Source: an uncultured Clostridia bacterium
Lineage (GTDB): Bacteria; Bacillota; Clostridia; Christensenellales; UBA1242
DNA: 64,000 nucleotides
Assembly (NCBI GenBank): GCA_934754335.1
Contig: CAKVHY010000001.1
Location: forward strand, 1 to 64,000
Direction of reading: 5' to 3'
Positions within the stretch are counted from its first letter, which is position 1; the number at the start of each line of letters is the position of its first letter. The position numbers and the translations under genes are program-made. Under the pieces are notes generated by a model. That model ran no database searches, was not told where the DNA came from, and worked only from the letters and a program-made list of their open reading frames with translations. Positions 41,191 through 50,495 of this stretch are shown here, piece by piece.

Positions 41191-42732
41191 TTAAAATTCT
41201 ATTAATCTTTGTTTGTAAATAACAATCTTTGTGCCTGCTTTCAAAGGCAATTCCAAATCTGGATTTTGTTCTAATATCATATCTGGCGACACGTTCATTT
41301 CTTTCGCAATATCCCAAATTGTATCACCATCTTTCACGATATAAATGCTAAGGACTAAATCATCATAAGGTTTTTCTTCACCTTCAGATGCTTCACTTAT
41401 AACGCATTCTTTTAGATTCTGATAGAAATCTGCATAAACAAATAATTTAGCAGTTATCTCAATTTCCTTTCCACGTTTGCCTTTTGCAACCACTTCGCCG
41501 ATTCCAATATTAATTATTGGATTAAAGTCATTTGGAATATCGTTTGCATTTAAAAGCAATGAGAATGGCATCTCCACTTCATAAGAAACTGTGGCATTAT
41601 CTTCTTTATTAAAGTAGATAACAGATGTAAATGCAACGCCCTCTAACAACAATCTATTATCCATAATCTTTGCATTTGCAAGCGTTACATGATTACAGCA
41701 ATTTCCTAACACTTCGTCCATAAAAGGCATATTATCTTCAAGCGTTGCACTGCCATCAATCTTTTCCACATAGTCCATAGAAGCGAAAGGCTTTAATGTT
41801 TCCATACTTTGATAATTTGTTTGTAAGAAATTATCCACATTAAACACATCTGTTACAGTTTCCATTTCTTTTTGATTAAACACAAATCCATTATACATAA
41901 CCGGTACAACGCAATTAACCACTGCATTTTCCACATCTATAGATGTTGTAATTTTCATTTCATTAACTAGTACTTGAATATTATTTTGAATAACGCTTTC
42001 AGGATCAATATTTTCACCTGCAATTTCTTGCGTGAAATCAAAGTTGCCTGTTTTTGTACGAATAAGCGGAGTGTCTCCTTCAGATAAATAACAAATATCT
42101 AAATTAATTCCGCCCTTCAAAACTAAGTACTTTTCTTTCGCTTCCACGCTCTCAATAAACACTGATGGACAAACAGACATAACTTTATTAACGCTATCGT
42201 TTATTTCCACGTCCTGAACAATCTCAAATTTCTCAGTTGGAGTATCTTCAAGTGTTTGATATGTTATTAATTCATTTTTTGTAAACGTACTATTTCCGCC
42301 AACAGAAACAAGTGCGTTAGTTTCTTCGGTTATAATGCCATCAACATTGATTTCCACTATCACGCTCACTTTTATTGAGTTTGTTTCCATCATAGTTTTA
42401 ACATCGATAACATTCGCCGTAACGATAGGTAACATATTCTCATATCCGCCCGTTACTCCAACAATCCTATCTTTAAATTCTGCACTATAATCTAGTGCTT
42501 GCGGTATTTTACTTTCATCTAAATAAATTACTTGCAAATTAGCAAAACCCCTGAAAGAAATTTCATTGTTGGCAACCTCACTTCCTTCAATATTTGCTTT
42601 TGCATTTGCACATAGTATGCCCATTGGTTTTCCTTCTGCCACAGGCAATCTACATTCAATTACCGCTTGAGTTGCACCAAGTCTTTTCCTAAAAGAACTC
42701 ACCAACTTTTCATAATTCGGTTCAAATGCCAT
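41191..42732 (-). CDS. SipL-like SPOCS/LysM spore protein
   Basis: A 513-residue protein with repeated SPOCS domains (DUF3794) and a C-terminal LysM domain. This is the layout of clostridial SipL, which links SpoIVA to the spore surface and is needed for coat assembly. SPOCS-type strands are visible around residues 40-160, 165-300 and 320-450, including VLKGGINLDICYL and LLLEGVAFTSVIYF. The LysM domain (about 463-510) reads YIVKDGDTIWDIAKEMNVSP and ends LKAGTKIVIYK. No signal peptide is present, as expected for a mother-cell cytosolic protein. A GGAGGT-type site precedes the ATG. A separate transcript is likely, since terminators flank it. Confidence 0.85.
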   Translation of the reverse strand: MAFEPNYEKLVSSFRKRLGATQAVIECRLPVAEGKPMGILCANAKANIEGSEVANNEISFRGFANLQVIYLDESKIPQALDYSAEFKDRIVGVTGGYENMLPIVTANVIDVKTMMETNSIKVSVIVEINVDGIITEETNALVSVGGNSTFTKNELITYQTLEDTPTEKFEIVQDVEINDSVNKVMSVCPSVFIESVEAKEKYLVLKGGINLDICYLSEGDTPLIRTKTGNFDFTQEIAGENIDPESVIQNNIQVLVNEMKITTSIDVENAVVNCVVPVMYNGFVFNQKEMETVTDVFNVDNFLQTNYQSMETLKPFASMDYVEKIDGSATLEDNMPFMDEVLGNCCNHVTLANAKIMDNRLLLEGVAFTSVIYFNKEDNATVSYEVEMPFSLLLNANDIPNDFNPIINIGIGEVVAKGKRGKEIEITAKLFVYADFYQNLKECVISEASEGEEKPYDDLVLSIYIVKDGDTIWDIAKEMNVSPDMILEQNPDLELPLKAGTKIVIYKQRLIEF

Positions 42733-42822
42733 TTTAAAACCTCCCTCAAGTTTTAATCTATTAGTATAATATTTTTCCGTTTGGCTAATTAGAACAAAAT
42801 TTAAAAAGTTTTTATAAGTTTT

Positions 42823-42856
42823 AAAAAAAATTAGAGCCTTTTTTAAGCCCTAATTA
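42823..42856 (-). terminator. Terminator of veg
   Basis: On the minus strand ATTAGGGC / GCTCTAAT (one wobble) with a 9-nt loop precedes T7; it overlaps the veg stop codon. Confidence 0.8.
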
Positions 42857-43099
42857 ATTTTTAGTTCCAGCAAAAGATATTTCTCCGCACAAAACATCTG
42901 AATATGAATAACTTGTTCGAGTTAAATACACTTTATTATTCGGTTTTATTATAAACATTGAAGGATAAACTTTTTCCACAAGTGCGTTTATTTCCACAAA
43001 TTTATTTCTTCCCTTATTTATCACAAAATCCACATTTTGCCCTTTCATTGCGTTTATTTTTTGCTTCACTTCTTCCATATTATTACTGCCAACTCTCAT
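42854..43099 (-). CDS. veg: Veg protein
   Basis: An 81-residue member of the Veg family (DUF1021), a small SH3-like protein that in Bacillus subtilis stimulates biofilm matrix genes and is highly expressed in vegetative cells. The family pattern is visible: KINAMKGQNVDFVINKGRNK, then VEKVYPSMFIIKP and SYSYSDVLCGEISF at the C terminus. TAGGAG precedes the ATG. It sits near rsmA, as in many Firmicutes, though separated from it by a conserved unknown gene. Confidence 0.9.
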   Translation of the reverse strand: MRVGSNNMEEVKQKINAMKGQNVDFVINKGRNKFVEINALVEKVYPSMFIIKPNNKVYLTRTSYSYSDVLCGEISFAGTKN

Positions 43100-43152
43100 T
43101 ATAAATCTCCTAATCTTTTTGATTTATTATTGGCAAATTTTCCCATTTTATA

Positions 43153-44226
43153 CTAATCTATTAAATTTACACTTTCGCCAGTGTTGGCATCTTGATACAT
43201 TATCCAATAACCTTCACCTTCAGGTTCTCCCGCTTTCAATGGCAACCATTGGCTATATTGCTCCAATTCTTTAGGTGGTTCAATAGAATACGTACCCGGA
43301 ACACCATAGCAAACATATTGCAAATTTCCATTCTCATAAATTAAGCCAATCACATAATAATGCCCATCATTTTCAAAGTCCACCTTCACCCACTTACTCT
43401 CTTCAATAAGTTCTTCCAACCTTCGCTCTCTTGGATATTTAACAAATAGCTCGTCTATTTGCTCACTTATCATGTTATAAAACTTGTGATTATCGTTTGA
43501 AATGGCTTTATCTATCTCTTTTTCCACTTGTTCTTCATCGTACTCAAAAAGTTCAGCATTCTTATTAGGCTTTGCGCTTATCACCACATCTTCCAGTTCC
43601 ACCATTTCACTTTTATTGTCTAGTCCTTTTTCAAAGTCCTTGCCAAACAGTTCTTCTAATCTATTAGTTTCGGCTTTATATTCTTCTTCAAACGCATCTT
43701 CTTGCTTTTTTATTTCGTTATTACACTCGTTCTCATTTATTTCTTTTTCTTCAAAGAATTGCTTTTCAACACTCGGATTTGGCTCAAAATTTATCTCTTC
43801 AAGCAATACTTTTTCCGGCTCAACTCCTGATGGTTTTATAGTTTTTGTATAAACATTATTAATGCTTTTATTTAGATTTTCTATCACCTTAGACTTATAA
43901 TCAAAAGTACTTTCGCTAGAGCCATAAACCAATGGCACAATCTTATTCTCTTCGTTTACAACAATCACGCAACCAATCTTTCCATTTAAATCGAAAGAGT
44001 TATCTAATTTGAAATTATATGTTTTGCCATTATGTATTTCAACATTTTGTTTAAAACTTTGCTTATTATCCACACTTATTCCCAAGATTGCGGAACTAAC
44101 GCCTAAATCATAGCATTTTAGTGCTCCAAAAATGCCAGCATTAGATTTATATATTGTTAAAACCGCCAAAGATTTATAATTATCTTTTTTATTGCTCAAA
44201 ACTATTGTTTTCTTTAAAAAATCCAT
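43153..44226 (-). CDS. Conserved hypothetical, acidic linker protein
   Basis: A 357-residue protein with three visible parts. Residues 1-115 are beta-rich (NKKDNYKSLAVLTIYKSNAG ... KIVPLVYGSSEST). Residues about 140-255 are a long acidic, low-complexity, helical linker rich in Glu and Asn. Residues about 260-357 are a compact C-terminal domain: YPRERRLEELIEESKWVKVD, then HYYVIGLIYENGNLQYVCYG and LEQYSQWLPLK, followed by EGEGYWIMYQDANTGE. I recall this C-terminal module in clostridial genomes beside veg and rsmA, but know no function. No signal or membrane segment is present. It lies in the same direction as veg, 53 bp apart. Confidence 0.75.
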   Translation of the reverse strand: MDFLKKTIVLSNKKDNYKSLAVLTIYKSNAGIFGALKCYDLGVSSAILGISVDNKQSFKQNVEIHNGKTYNFKLDNSFDLNGKIGCVIVVNEENKIVPLVYGSSESTFDYKSKVIENLNKSINNVYTKTIKPSGVEPEKVLLEEINFEPNPSVEKQFFEEKEINENECNNEIKKQEDAFEEEYKAETNRLEELFGKDFEKGLDNKSEMVELEDVVISAKPNKNAELFEYDEEQVEKEIDKAISNDNHKFYNMISEQIDELFVKYPRERRLEELIEESKWVKVDFENDGHYYVIGLIYENGNLQYVCYGVPGTYSIEPPKELEQYSQWLPLKAGEPEGEGYWIMYQDANTGESVNLID

Positions 44227-44301
44227 ATATTCCCCTTATATAAGGCTAACTGTTTTAAAACCTCACATATAATTATATATTACAAATTTAAAAATTTGTT
44301 G

Positions 44302-44331
44302 AAAAAAGATTGGCATAATATATACCAATCT
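44302..44331 (-). terminator. Terminator of the metG-tatD-rsmA operon
   Basis: AGATTGG / CCAATCT stem with an 11-nt A/T loop and T6 on the minus strand, about 9 bp past the rsmA stop. Confidence 0.8.
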
Positions 44332-44339
44332 GTCGAAAT

Positions 44340-45176
44340 TTATTTTATTTTCAATTCGTTAATTTTATTTGCTAAGTTCACAAAATCTAAAGCACTCAGC
44401 GTTTCGCCACGCACAGTTTTTGAAAAGCCCAAACTCTCTAAAAGTTCCGCCCAAAACTGAACATCTTTCCCAAACGCCATCTTTAGATTATTTGTTAGCG
44501 TTTTTCTTCGCATCTGAAAACTTGCAGTTATAACCTTTTTAACAAGAGATAAGTCCGCAATCTCATACTTATTTTTATTTAACTTAATTTCCACAATAGC
44601 ACTATCAACGTTGGGCTTTGGCGTAAACATATTTCTACTAACTTTTCTAGAAATTCTAGCATCGCCAATTATTTCAATTGCAGGTGTGATTGCACCATAT
44701 TCGCTCGTTCCCGCCTTGGCAGTTAGGCGTTCCGCCACCTCCAACTGTACCATTATATACATAGCAGTTAGATTATTTGCTTCTTCTAGGAACTTAAATA
44801 TAATTGGCGTGGTTATATAATAAGGTAGATTTGCAATCATTACATATTTTTCATTGATTTCATCTTCAAAACTTTTCAAATTCACTTTCATTATATCTTG
44901 AAAACGTACTTCAATATTATCATAAGGCTTAAAAATATCTTCTAAAAATGGCTTCAATTCCGTGTCTATTTCAAAAGATATAACTCTTTTTGCCTTGCTT
45001 GCAATTGCCCTAGTTAATGTTCCCGCACCTGTTCCAATTTCAATAACAGTTGTGTTTTTATCCACGCCAGCATCGGAAACAATAGCATTTAACAAATTAG
45101 AATCAAAAATGAAATTCTGACCAAACTTCTTATTAAATTTAAAATCATAACTCTTTAATAATTCTAATTCTTTCAA
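44340..45176 (-). CDS. rsmA: 16S rRNA dimethyladenosine transferase
   Basis: RsmA/KsgA, which uses S-adenosylmethionine to dimethylate two adjacent adenosines in the 3'-terminal hairpin of 16S rRNA. It has 278 residues. The SAM motif is IGTGAGTLTRAIASKAKRV near 48-66, preceded by NKKFGQNFIFDSNLLN. The catalytic motif NLPYYITTPIIFKF (an N(L/I)PY-type) is at about 117-130, and AEYGA-like SEYGA follows. The C-terminal substrate domain is present. It starts 9 bp after tatD in the usual metG-tatD-rsmA order; a terminator follows. Confidence 0.97.
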   Translation of the reverse strand: MKELELLKSYDFKFNKKFGQNFIFDSNLLNAIVSDAGVDKNTTVIEIGTGAGTLTRAIASKAKRVISFEIDTELKPFLEDIFKPYDNIEVRFQDIMKVNLKSFEDEINEKYVMIANLPYYITTPIIFKFLEEANNLTAMYIMVQLEVAERLTAKAGTSEYGAITPAIEIIGDARISRKVSRNMFTPKPNVDSAIVEIKLNKNKYEIADLSLVKKVITASFQMRRKTLTNNLKMAFGKDVQFWAELLESLGFSKTVRGETLSALDFVNLANKINELKIK

Positions 45177-45185
45177 ACTCTTCTC

Positions 45186-45983
45186 CTATTTCATTCTGCT
45201 GAAAATTCTTAATGCATTTTCAGTTGTTATCTTACAAACATCTTTGGGTTCAATTCCCTTTAGTTCCGCAATTTTCATTGCCACAAATCTTGCCAAAATT
45301 GGCTTATTTCTTTCTTTTCCACGATACGGCTCCGGCGTTAGATATGGGCAATCGGTTTCAAGCATAATATTATTTATATCTGCATATTTCACCACATCTA
45401 GCAACGCCCTAGCATTTTTAAATGTTAGAACTCCTCCGATTGATATTGCAACGCCAATTTTTTCAAGTTCTTTATATATCTCCAAACTCTCAGAAAAACA
45501 ATGCACCACGCAACCATTTTTCAACAAATCCTTGTTTGCTTTTAGGATATCAACTGTATCTTGGATTGCATCACGAGTATGAATAACCACAGGCAATTCC
45601 AACTCGTTCGCCAATTTAAGTTGTTCCACAAAAACACGTTTTTGTTTTGCTTTAATCTCTTCTAAGTTGCCTTCTTTTCTATAATAATCCAAACCAATCT
45701 CACCGATTGCCACGATTTTCTTGCTCTTAACTGCTTCTCTAATTATCTTAACCGCTTCTTCGCCGAAATCGTCTGCATCATCAGGGTGAATTCCCAATTC
45801 GCCATAGATATTATCGTAAGAATTAGACAAATTCACAACCTTCTTCAAACTATCTAAATCATATGCCACAGTTATACATTTAGAAACTCTAAAACCTTCA
45901 GCCTCAAAAAACTCGTTATCGAATTTCGTGTTTTCAAACTCACTATCGGTCAGATGAGCATGAGTGTCGATAAACTCTAACAT
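45186..45983 (-). CDS. tatD: TatD-family deoxyribonuclease
   Basis: Metal-dependent hydrolase of the TatD family (265 residues), a TIM barrel with 3'-5' exonuclease activity in characterised members. The metal ligands are visible: DTHAH at 7-11, GEIGLDYY at about 94-101 with the bridging Glu, VIHTRDA and VVHCFS with the second and third His, and LETDCPYL with the final Asp. Its first 7 nt overlap the end of metG, so the two are translationally coupled. Confidence 0.95.
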   Translation of the reverse strand: MLEFIDTHAHLTDSEFENTKFDNEFFEAEGFRVSKCITVAYDLDSLKKVVNLSNSYDNIYGELGIHPDDADDFGEEAVKIIREAVKSKKIVAIGEIGLDYYRKEGNLEEIKAKQKRVFVEQLKLANELELPVVIHTRDAIQDTVDILKANKDLLKNGCVVHCFSESLEIYKELEKIGVAISIGGVLTFKNARALLDVVKYADINNIMLETDCPYLTPEPYRGKERNKPILARFVAMKIAELKGIEPKDVCKITTENALRIFSRMK

Positions 45984-47923
45984 ATTCTGCTTCCACTTCC
46001 TATTTCACTGCTTGGTGAAACCAATGTTAATTTAGAATTATCTTCGCTAACAGCACATAAAATCATGCCTTCACTTAAAATTTCTTTTAGTTTTATAGGT
46101 TTTAAATTTGTTACAACGCAAACTGATTTTCCGATTATATCTTTAGGCTCATAAAACTTTGCTATTCCGCTTACGATTGTACGGATTTCACTCCCGATTT
46201 CAACAGTATTTTTAAGCAATTTTTCACTGCCTTCCACTCTTTCAGAATTTAACACCTTTCCAACTTTTATAACCACTTTATCAAAATCGTCTATGGTTAT
46301 AAACTCGCAATTTTGCTCCACTTTTTCTTCCTTCTTTTCTTCTTTTTTAGGTTCTGGTTTTGCAGATGCATCTAAGAATTCTATTTCCTTATTCACATCT
46401 AATCTTGGGAACAACGCTTCCCCTTTTTCAACCTTTTTGCCATAATTTTCCAAACTAAATTTCTTAACGCTATCAAAATCTCTTTTATCTGCGTCAACTG
46501 AAAATTTATCAAGAACTTTTTTAGGAATATCTATCAAGAACGCTTGCAATAAAACGTTAGTTATTCTAAGCGTTTCACTCAATGTATAAAGCACTGTTGC
46601 CAAACGGTCTTTATTGCCTTCTTTATTTAGTTTCCAAGGCATAGTGATATCAATATACTTATTTGCATATGCAATAACATTCATAATCTCTTTAATTGCA
46701 TTATCAACTCTTTGCTCACTCATTGCCTTATTACATTGCTTATAAAGATTATTTACTAAGTTAATTAACTCTTCATCTTCTTTCAATATTGTATTTGGAG
46801 CAGGCACAACCGCATCAAAATATTGAGTTATCATGGCAAGCGTTCTTGAAGCAAGGTTGCCTAAGTCATTACACAAATCACTATTAATTGTGTTTACAAA
46901 TGTATCTGTTTGATAAACAACATCTTGATAAATAGGCCCTTCTTTTAATAGATAATATCTTAAAGCGTCAGCCCCATATCTATCGCAAATAACATTAACA
47001 TCAAAGCCATTACTTTTACTTTTAGAAATTTTATCGCCTTTCAATGTTAAAAAACCTGTGGAATGAATTTGCTTTGGCAATTCCACATCAATCATATGAA
47101 GTAAGATTGGCCAAATAACGCCATGGAAACGTGCAATATCTCTACCTATAAATTGAACATCGGCTGGCCAATATTTTTGATAGAATTTATCATTCTTGGA
47201 ATCATAACCCAATGCAGAAATATAATTTAAAAGTGCATCACACCAAACATAGATAACATGTTTTTTATCAAATGGTGCTTGAATGCCCCAATCAAAAGAA
47301 GTTCTAGTTAAACACAAATCCTGAACTCCACCTTTAATGAAATTATTAAAGATTTCATTCTTTCTACTCTCTGGAACTAAAAATTCAGGGTGATCCATAT
47401 AGTACTTTCTAAGCCATTCAGTTTCAGCACTTAATTTTAAGAAATAACAATCTTCTTCCGCTTCTTGAACCGGTCTACCACAATCTGGGCAATTGCCATT
47501 AACAAGTTGACCTTCAGAAAAGAAAGTTTCACAAGGCTCACAATAAAGACCTTTATATTTCCCCATATAAATATAGCCTTTATCATAAAGTTTTTGCATA
47601 ACCTTTTGAACCACTTCAATATGTTCTTCATCGGTGGTTCTTATAAACTTATCATAAGAGATTGAAAGTTTTGCCCAAATCTTTTTGAAATTATCCACAG
47701 TTTTATCAACGAACTGCTTTGGAGTTAAACCCGCCTGCTCTGCCTTATGCATCACTTTCATACCATGTTCGTCACTCCCTGTTAAAAACATAACATCATA
47801 ACCATCTAATCTTTTATATCTTGCACACGCATCTGCAAGCACTGTGCAAAAACAATGGCCGACATGCAAATCCCCACTAGCATAATAAATAGGTGTTGTA
47901 ACATAGTATTTCCCTTTGCTCAT
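45977..47923 (-). CDS. metG: Methionyl-tRNA synthetase
   Basis: Class I synthetase charging tRNA-Met, 648 residues. The HIGH-type motif is HVGHCF near residue 17, the KMSKS motif is KISKS, and a single zinc knuckle (CEPCETFF ... CPDCG) is present, as in the Bacillus type. The C-terminal 110 residues form the tRNA-binding OB domain (VIKVGKVLNSERVEGSEKLL). I start at MSKGKYY (47923), which has AGGAG 7 bp upstream, not the in-frame ATG at 47938. It is the first gene of metG-tatD-rsmA. Confidence 0.97.
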   Translation of the reverse strand: MSKGKYYVTTPIYYASGDLHVGHCFCTVLADACARYKRLDGYDVMFLTGSDEHGMKVMHKAEQAGLTPKQFVDKTVDNFKKIWAKLSISYDKFIRTTDEEHIEVVQKVMQKLYDKGYIYMGKYKGLYCEPCETFFSEGQLVNGNCPDCGRPVQEAEEDCYFLKLSAETEWLRKYYMDHPEFLVPESRKNEIFNNFIKGGVQDLCLTRTSFDWGIQAPFDKKHVIYVWCDALLNYISALGYDSKNDKFYQKYWPADVQFIGRDIARFHGVIWPILLHMIDVELPKQIHSTGFLTLKGDKISKSKSNGFDVNVICDRYGADALRYYLLKEGPIYQDVVYQTDTFVNTINSDLCNDLGNLASRTLAMITQYFDAVVPAPNTILKEDEELINLVNNLYKQCNKAMSEQRVDNAIKEIMNVIAYANKYIDITMPWKLNKEGNKDRLATVLYTLSETLRITNVLLQAFLIDIPKKVLDKFSVDADKRDFDSVKKFSLENYGKKVEKGEALFPRLDVNKEIEFLDASAKPEPKKEEKKEEKVEQNCEFITIDDFDKVVIKVGKVLNSERVEGSEKLLKNTVEIGSEIRTIVSGIAKFYEPKDIIGKSVCVVTNLKPIKLKEILSEGMILCAVSEDNSKLTLVSPSSEIGSGSRIC

Positions 47924-48037
47924 AATTTTCTCCTTCAATTAAAACTGCATAAATTATATCAAACTTCTTTTGATTTGTAAAGTGGCAACAATTAAATAGG
48001 TTGTTCTATTTATAAAATATATAAAGTAAGATAATAC

Positions 48038-48604
48038 ATGAATGTAATTTGGTGTTTTATTTTAATTAGTGGTGCAATATCTTTAATTATCACATCGCCA
48101 GATCTATTTTTACTATCGCTCACAAACGCAAGCGAAAAAGCAATTGCTCTTTCTTTAAAACTTTGGGGCATCTATACTTTATGGCTAGGCATTTTAAAAA
48201 TCGTGGAAGAATGTGAACTATCAAAAAAAATAGAGCAATTTTTTTCTCCAATCATAAATAAATTATTTCCGTCTTCCAGCCCTGAAGCAAAACAATTTAT
48301 TTGCATCAATATAACATCTAATATGCTGGGTCTTGGAAATGCCAGCATTCCAAGCGGAATAAATGCAATCTCTGCTTTAGATGAAGGCAAAGATTATTTA
48401 ACCACGTCTATGTTACTAGTTATTATTTTAAATGTTTGCAACTTACAAATTTTCCCCACTACAATAATTTCACTTAGAGCCTTACATGGAAGTTCTAATC
48501 CGAGCGATATTATTTTACCAAACTTAATCTCTAGCCTATTCTCAATTGCTTTGAGTCTAACCATGGTTTGGATTTTCACAAAATGGAGAAAACGAAAATG
48601 CTAA
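48038..48604 (+). CDS. spmA: Spore maturation protein A
   Basis: SpmA, an integral membrane protein needed for full core dehydration of spores in Bacillus and Clostridium, where it acts with SpmB. It has 188 residues with four or five hydrophobic segments and the family core CINITSNMLGLGNASIPSGI near residues 88-107. No Shine-Dalgarno sequence precedes the ATG; a TATAAA at 48020-48025 lies only 12 bp upstream, so the mRNA may be nearly leaderless. Its stop overlaps the spmB start (ATGCTAA). It is divergent from metG. Confidence 0.9.
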   Translation: MNVIWCFILISGAISLIITSPDLFLLSLTNASEKAIALSLKLWGIYTLWLGILKIVEECELSKKIEQFFSPIINKLFPSSSPEAKQFICINITSNMLGLGNASIPSGINAISALDEGKDYLTTSMLLVIILNVCNLQIFPTTIISLRALHGSSNPSDIILPNLISSLFSIALSLTMVWIFTKWRKRKC

Positions 48605-49104
48605 CATATTTAGTACCTATCTTTATTGTGTTTATTATCACCTATTCATTTATAAAAAAACAAAACACTTATTCGTTTTTTATAAAGGGTGCAAAATCTT
48701 CATTTGACATTATTTTGACAACATTGCCATACTTATTGGCAATATTTATGGTTTTAGAGATATATAACGCCAGCGGAGTGAGTAAAGTTGTGACAGATTT
48801 TCTATCTCCTGTATTTAATTTCCTAGGCATTCCAAGTGCACTAAACGAACTTATAATTGTAAAGCATTTGTCAGGAAGTGGCAGTTTGGGAATACTTGAA
48901 GATATATATCTGACATATGGTGCTGATAGTTACATATCTAGATGCGCTTCCGTAATTATGGGCTCTAGCGAAGCAATTCTATTTGTGTTATCTGTTTATT
49001 TAAGTAAAACAAATGTTAAAAAAGTTGCCCCTGCAATTATTATATCATTTATTTCAAATATTCTAACCTCCGTATTTATTTGTTTTATTTGCAAATACAT
49101 ATAA
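48598..49104 (+). CDS. spmB: Spore maturation protein B
   Basis: SpmB, partner of SpmA in spore core dehydration, 168 residues, with five or so membrane helices. It carries the nucleoside-transporter-like gate fold core: GAKSSFDIILTTLPYLLAI near 28-46 and KHLSGSGSLGILEDIY at about 93. I start at the ATG at 48598, 7-nt overlapping with the spmA stop and preceded by GGAG; the ATG at 48583 and the TTG at 48568 are less well placed. Confidence 0.9.
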   Translation: MLTYLVPIFIVFIITYSFIKKQNTYSFFIKGAKSSFDIILTTLPYLLAIFMVLEIYNASGVSKVVTDFLSPVFNFLGIPSALNELIIVKHLSGSGSLGILEDIYLTYGADSYISRCASVIMGSSEAILFVLSVYLSKTNVKKVAPAIIISFISNILTSVFICFICKYI

Positions 49105-49138
49105 ATTTTTAAAAAACAAAAAAATTCTAAAAACCCTA

Positions 49139-49167
49139 TTGACAAATATTAAAACATGATATAAACT
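49139..49167 (+). promoter_or_regulatory. Promoter of the three-paralogue cluster
   Basis: TTGACA (49139-49144), 17-bp spacer and TAAACT (49162-49167), or TATAAA with a 15-bp spacer. The sequence TAAACT-ACCATA recurs (with one extra T) in the promoter of the unknown gene at 53873-54484. A GGGGG site precedes the first ATG. Confidence 0.65.
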
Positions 49168-49202
49168 ACCATAATCAAATTTTAATTTCAGGGGGAAAAA
49201 TT

Positions 49203-49808
49203 ATGACACACAATGAAAAATTAAGTTATTTATATGCAAGTGAAATTGCAAAATTAGAAATGAAAAATGGCATTAAGGACTTAATTCCAGCAGGTATTTT
49301 AGCATCAGGCGAAGTAAAAAATATAATGATGAAAGCATTTAACGCTTCAGCACTATCAAGCCTTGCATCAATGGATTATGCTTGCGGTACTGCTTTTAAT
49401 AAAATGAAAGATGCAAATTTAAGAAGATTAAAATTAAATCAAAAAATTACTTCAAATCCATTCTTATCAGTATTGAATCCAAATGACGAAGAAAATGTTG
49501 TTAGAACTACATATGATAGCAATAAAGGAAAAATGGTTAATTTTCAACCAGATTTAAAAAATTCAACATCTTTTGAGATCGGTCCAGATTCTTTAACAAT
49601 TGATATTAGAGATGATAAAAACGGTGCATATTACACAATTTACTCAAACACAAATTCTGTTGAAATTTCATCAGTTGTAGTAAATCCATCTATTCCAACG
49701 AGTGATCATACAAGAGAAGTTATTGATAAATACCAAATTGGTCTTGACGGACGTATTTCAAGCAGTCACTATGATAGTATGGATAAAATGTCATACTTAG
49801 GATGTTAA
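49203..49808 (+). CDS. Paralogue 1 of a new three-gene family
   Basis: A 201-residue soluble protein of unknown function, first of three tandem relatives. Residues about 13-93 are mostly helical (EIAKLEMKNGIKDLIPAGIL ... FNKMKDANLRRLKLNQKI) and end with the motif SVLNPNDEENV. Residues about 120-195 are beta-rich (SFEIGPDSLTIDIRDDKNG) and end with DKYQIGLDGRISSSHYDSMD. No signal, membrane helix or recognised domain is present. A GGGGG site precedes the ATG and the next paralogue starts 25 bp after its stop, so the three form one operon behind a strong sigma-A-type promoter. Confidence 0.7.
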   Translation: MTHNEKLSYLYASEIAKLEMKNGIKDLIPAGILASGEVKNIMMKAFNASALSSLASMDYACGTAFNKMKDANLRRLKLNQKITSNPFLSVLNPNDEENVVRTTYDSNKGKMVNFQPDLKNSTSFEIGPDSLTIDIRDDKNGAYYTIYSNTNSVEISSVVVNPSIPTSDHTREVIDKYQIGLDGRISSSHYDSMDKMSYLGC

Positions 49809-49833
49809 ATTTTATAAAAGGGGAAAAATAAAT

Positions 49834-50469
49834 ATGAATAACAAATATGAATATGTAGTTAATACATATAAAGAGCAAATAGCCTTACTATCTAAAAAAG
49901 AACAACTAGCAGATTTTTTTGCCCCTGAGATAAATGCACTACCTGATTTTCAATCTTTTTTAAGTAGATTTTTTGAAACCTCAGAACTTAAGACTTTTGA
50001 TTGTGCAGAAGAATATTTTGCAGGCACATTAGATGAAATGAAAGCCTTAAACATTAATAGACTTTCTGAAAATTGCAAAATAATGTCTTCTATGCTTAGA
50101 TATATTAAACCAACAAATGATGAAGAAATCTCTGTTAGCGCAACAAAATCTAACACAACTTTTCCAAACGAAAAAAATTTAAGCAAAGAGCAATTTGAAC
50201 TTTTATCTTCAACAGAACTAACAATTAGTCCAAGCGGATTTACTATAAAAATAAAAAAAGACTCAACAAAAACATCATTTATAGTTGCAAAAGAAGATTG
50301 TGTTTCATTTAAGCAAGTGAAAGTTCAGGCAAATCCAGAACTTTATTGCTTACCAAGAATAATTGACGATACATTTGAAGTAAAGAACAGTCAAATCCTT
50401 TATACGCATACAGATTCAGATGAGTACTCAAACTCCAGTTCAGATGAACATGAATTTAACAAAAACTAA
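49834..50469 (+). CDS. Paralogue 2 of a new three-gene family
   Basis: A 211-residue soluble protein. The N-terminal half (EQIALLSKKEQLADFFAPEI ... LDEMKALNINRLSENCKI) aligns with the first paralogue and ends with a matching YIKPTNDEEISV. The C-terminal beta part (STELTISPSGFTIKIKKDS) ends with DDTFEVKNSQILYTHTDSDE, again alignable. It adds an acidic/serine tail (SNSSSDEHEFNKN). GGGG precedes the ATG. The pairwise identity is low but the order of blocks is the same. Confidence 0.7.
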   Translation: MNNKYEYVVNTYKEQIALLSKKEQLADFFAPEINALPDFQSFLSRFFETSELKTFDCAEEYFAGTLDEMKALNINRLSENCKIMSSMLRYIKPTNDEEISVSATKSNTTFPNEKNLSKEQFELLSSTELTISPSGFTIKIKKDSTKTSFIVAKEDCVSFKQVKVQANPELYCLPRIIDDTFEVKNSQILYTHTDSDEYSNSSSDEHEFNKN

Positions 50470-50495
50470 CAAAACATTTTAAGGTGGGAACATAT

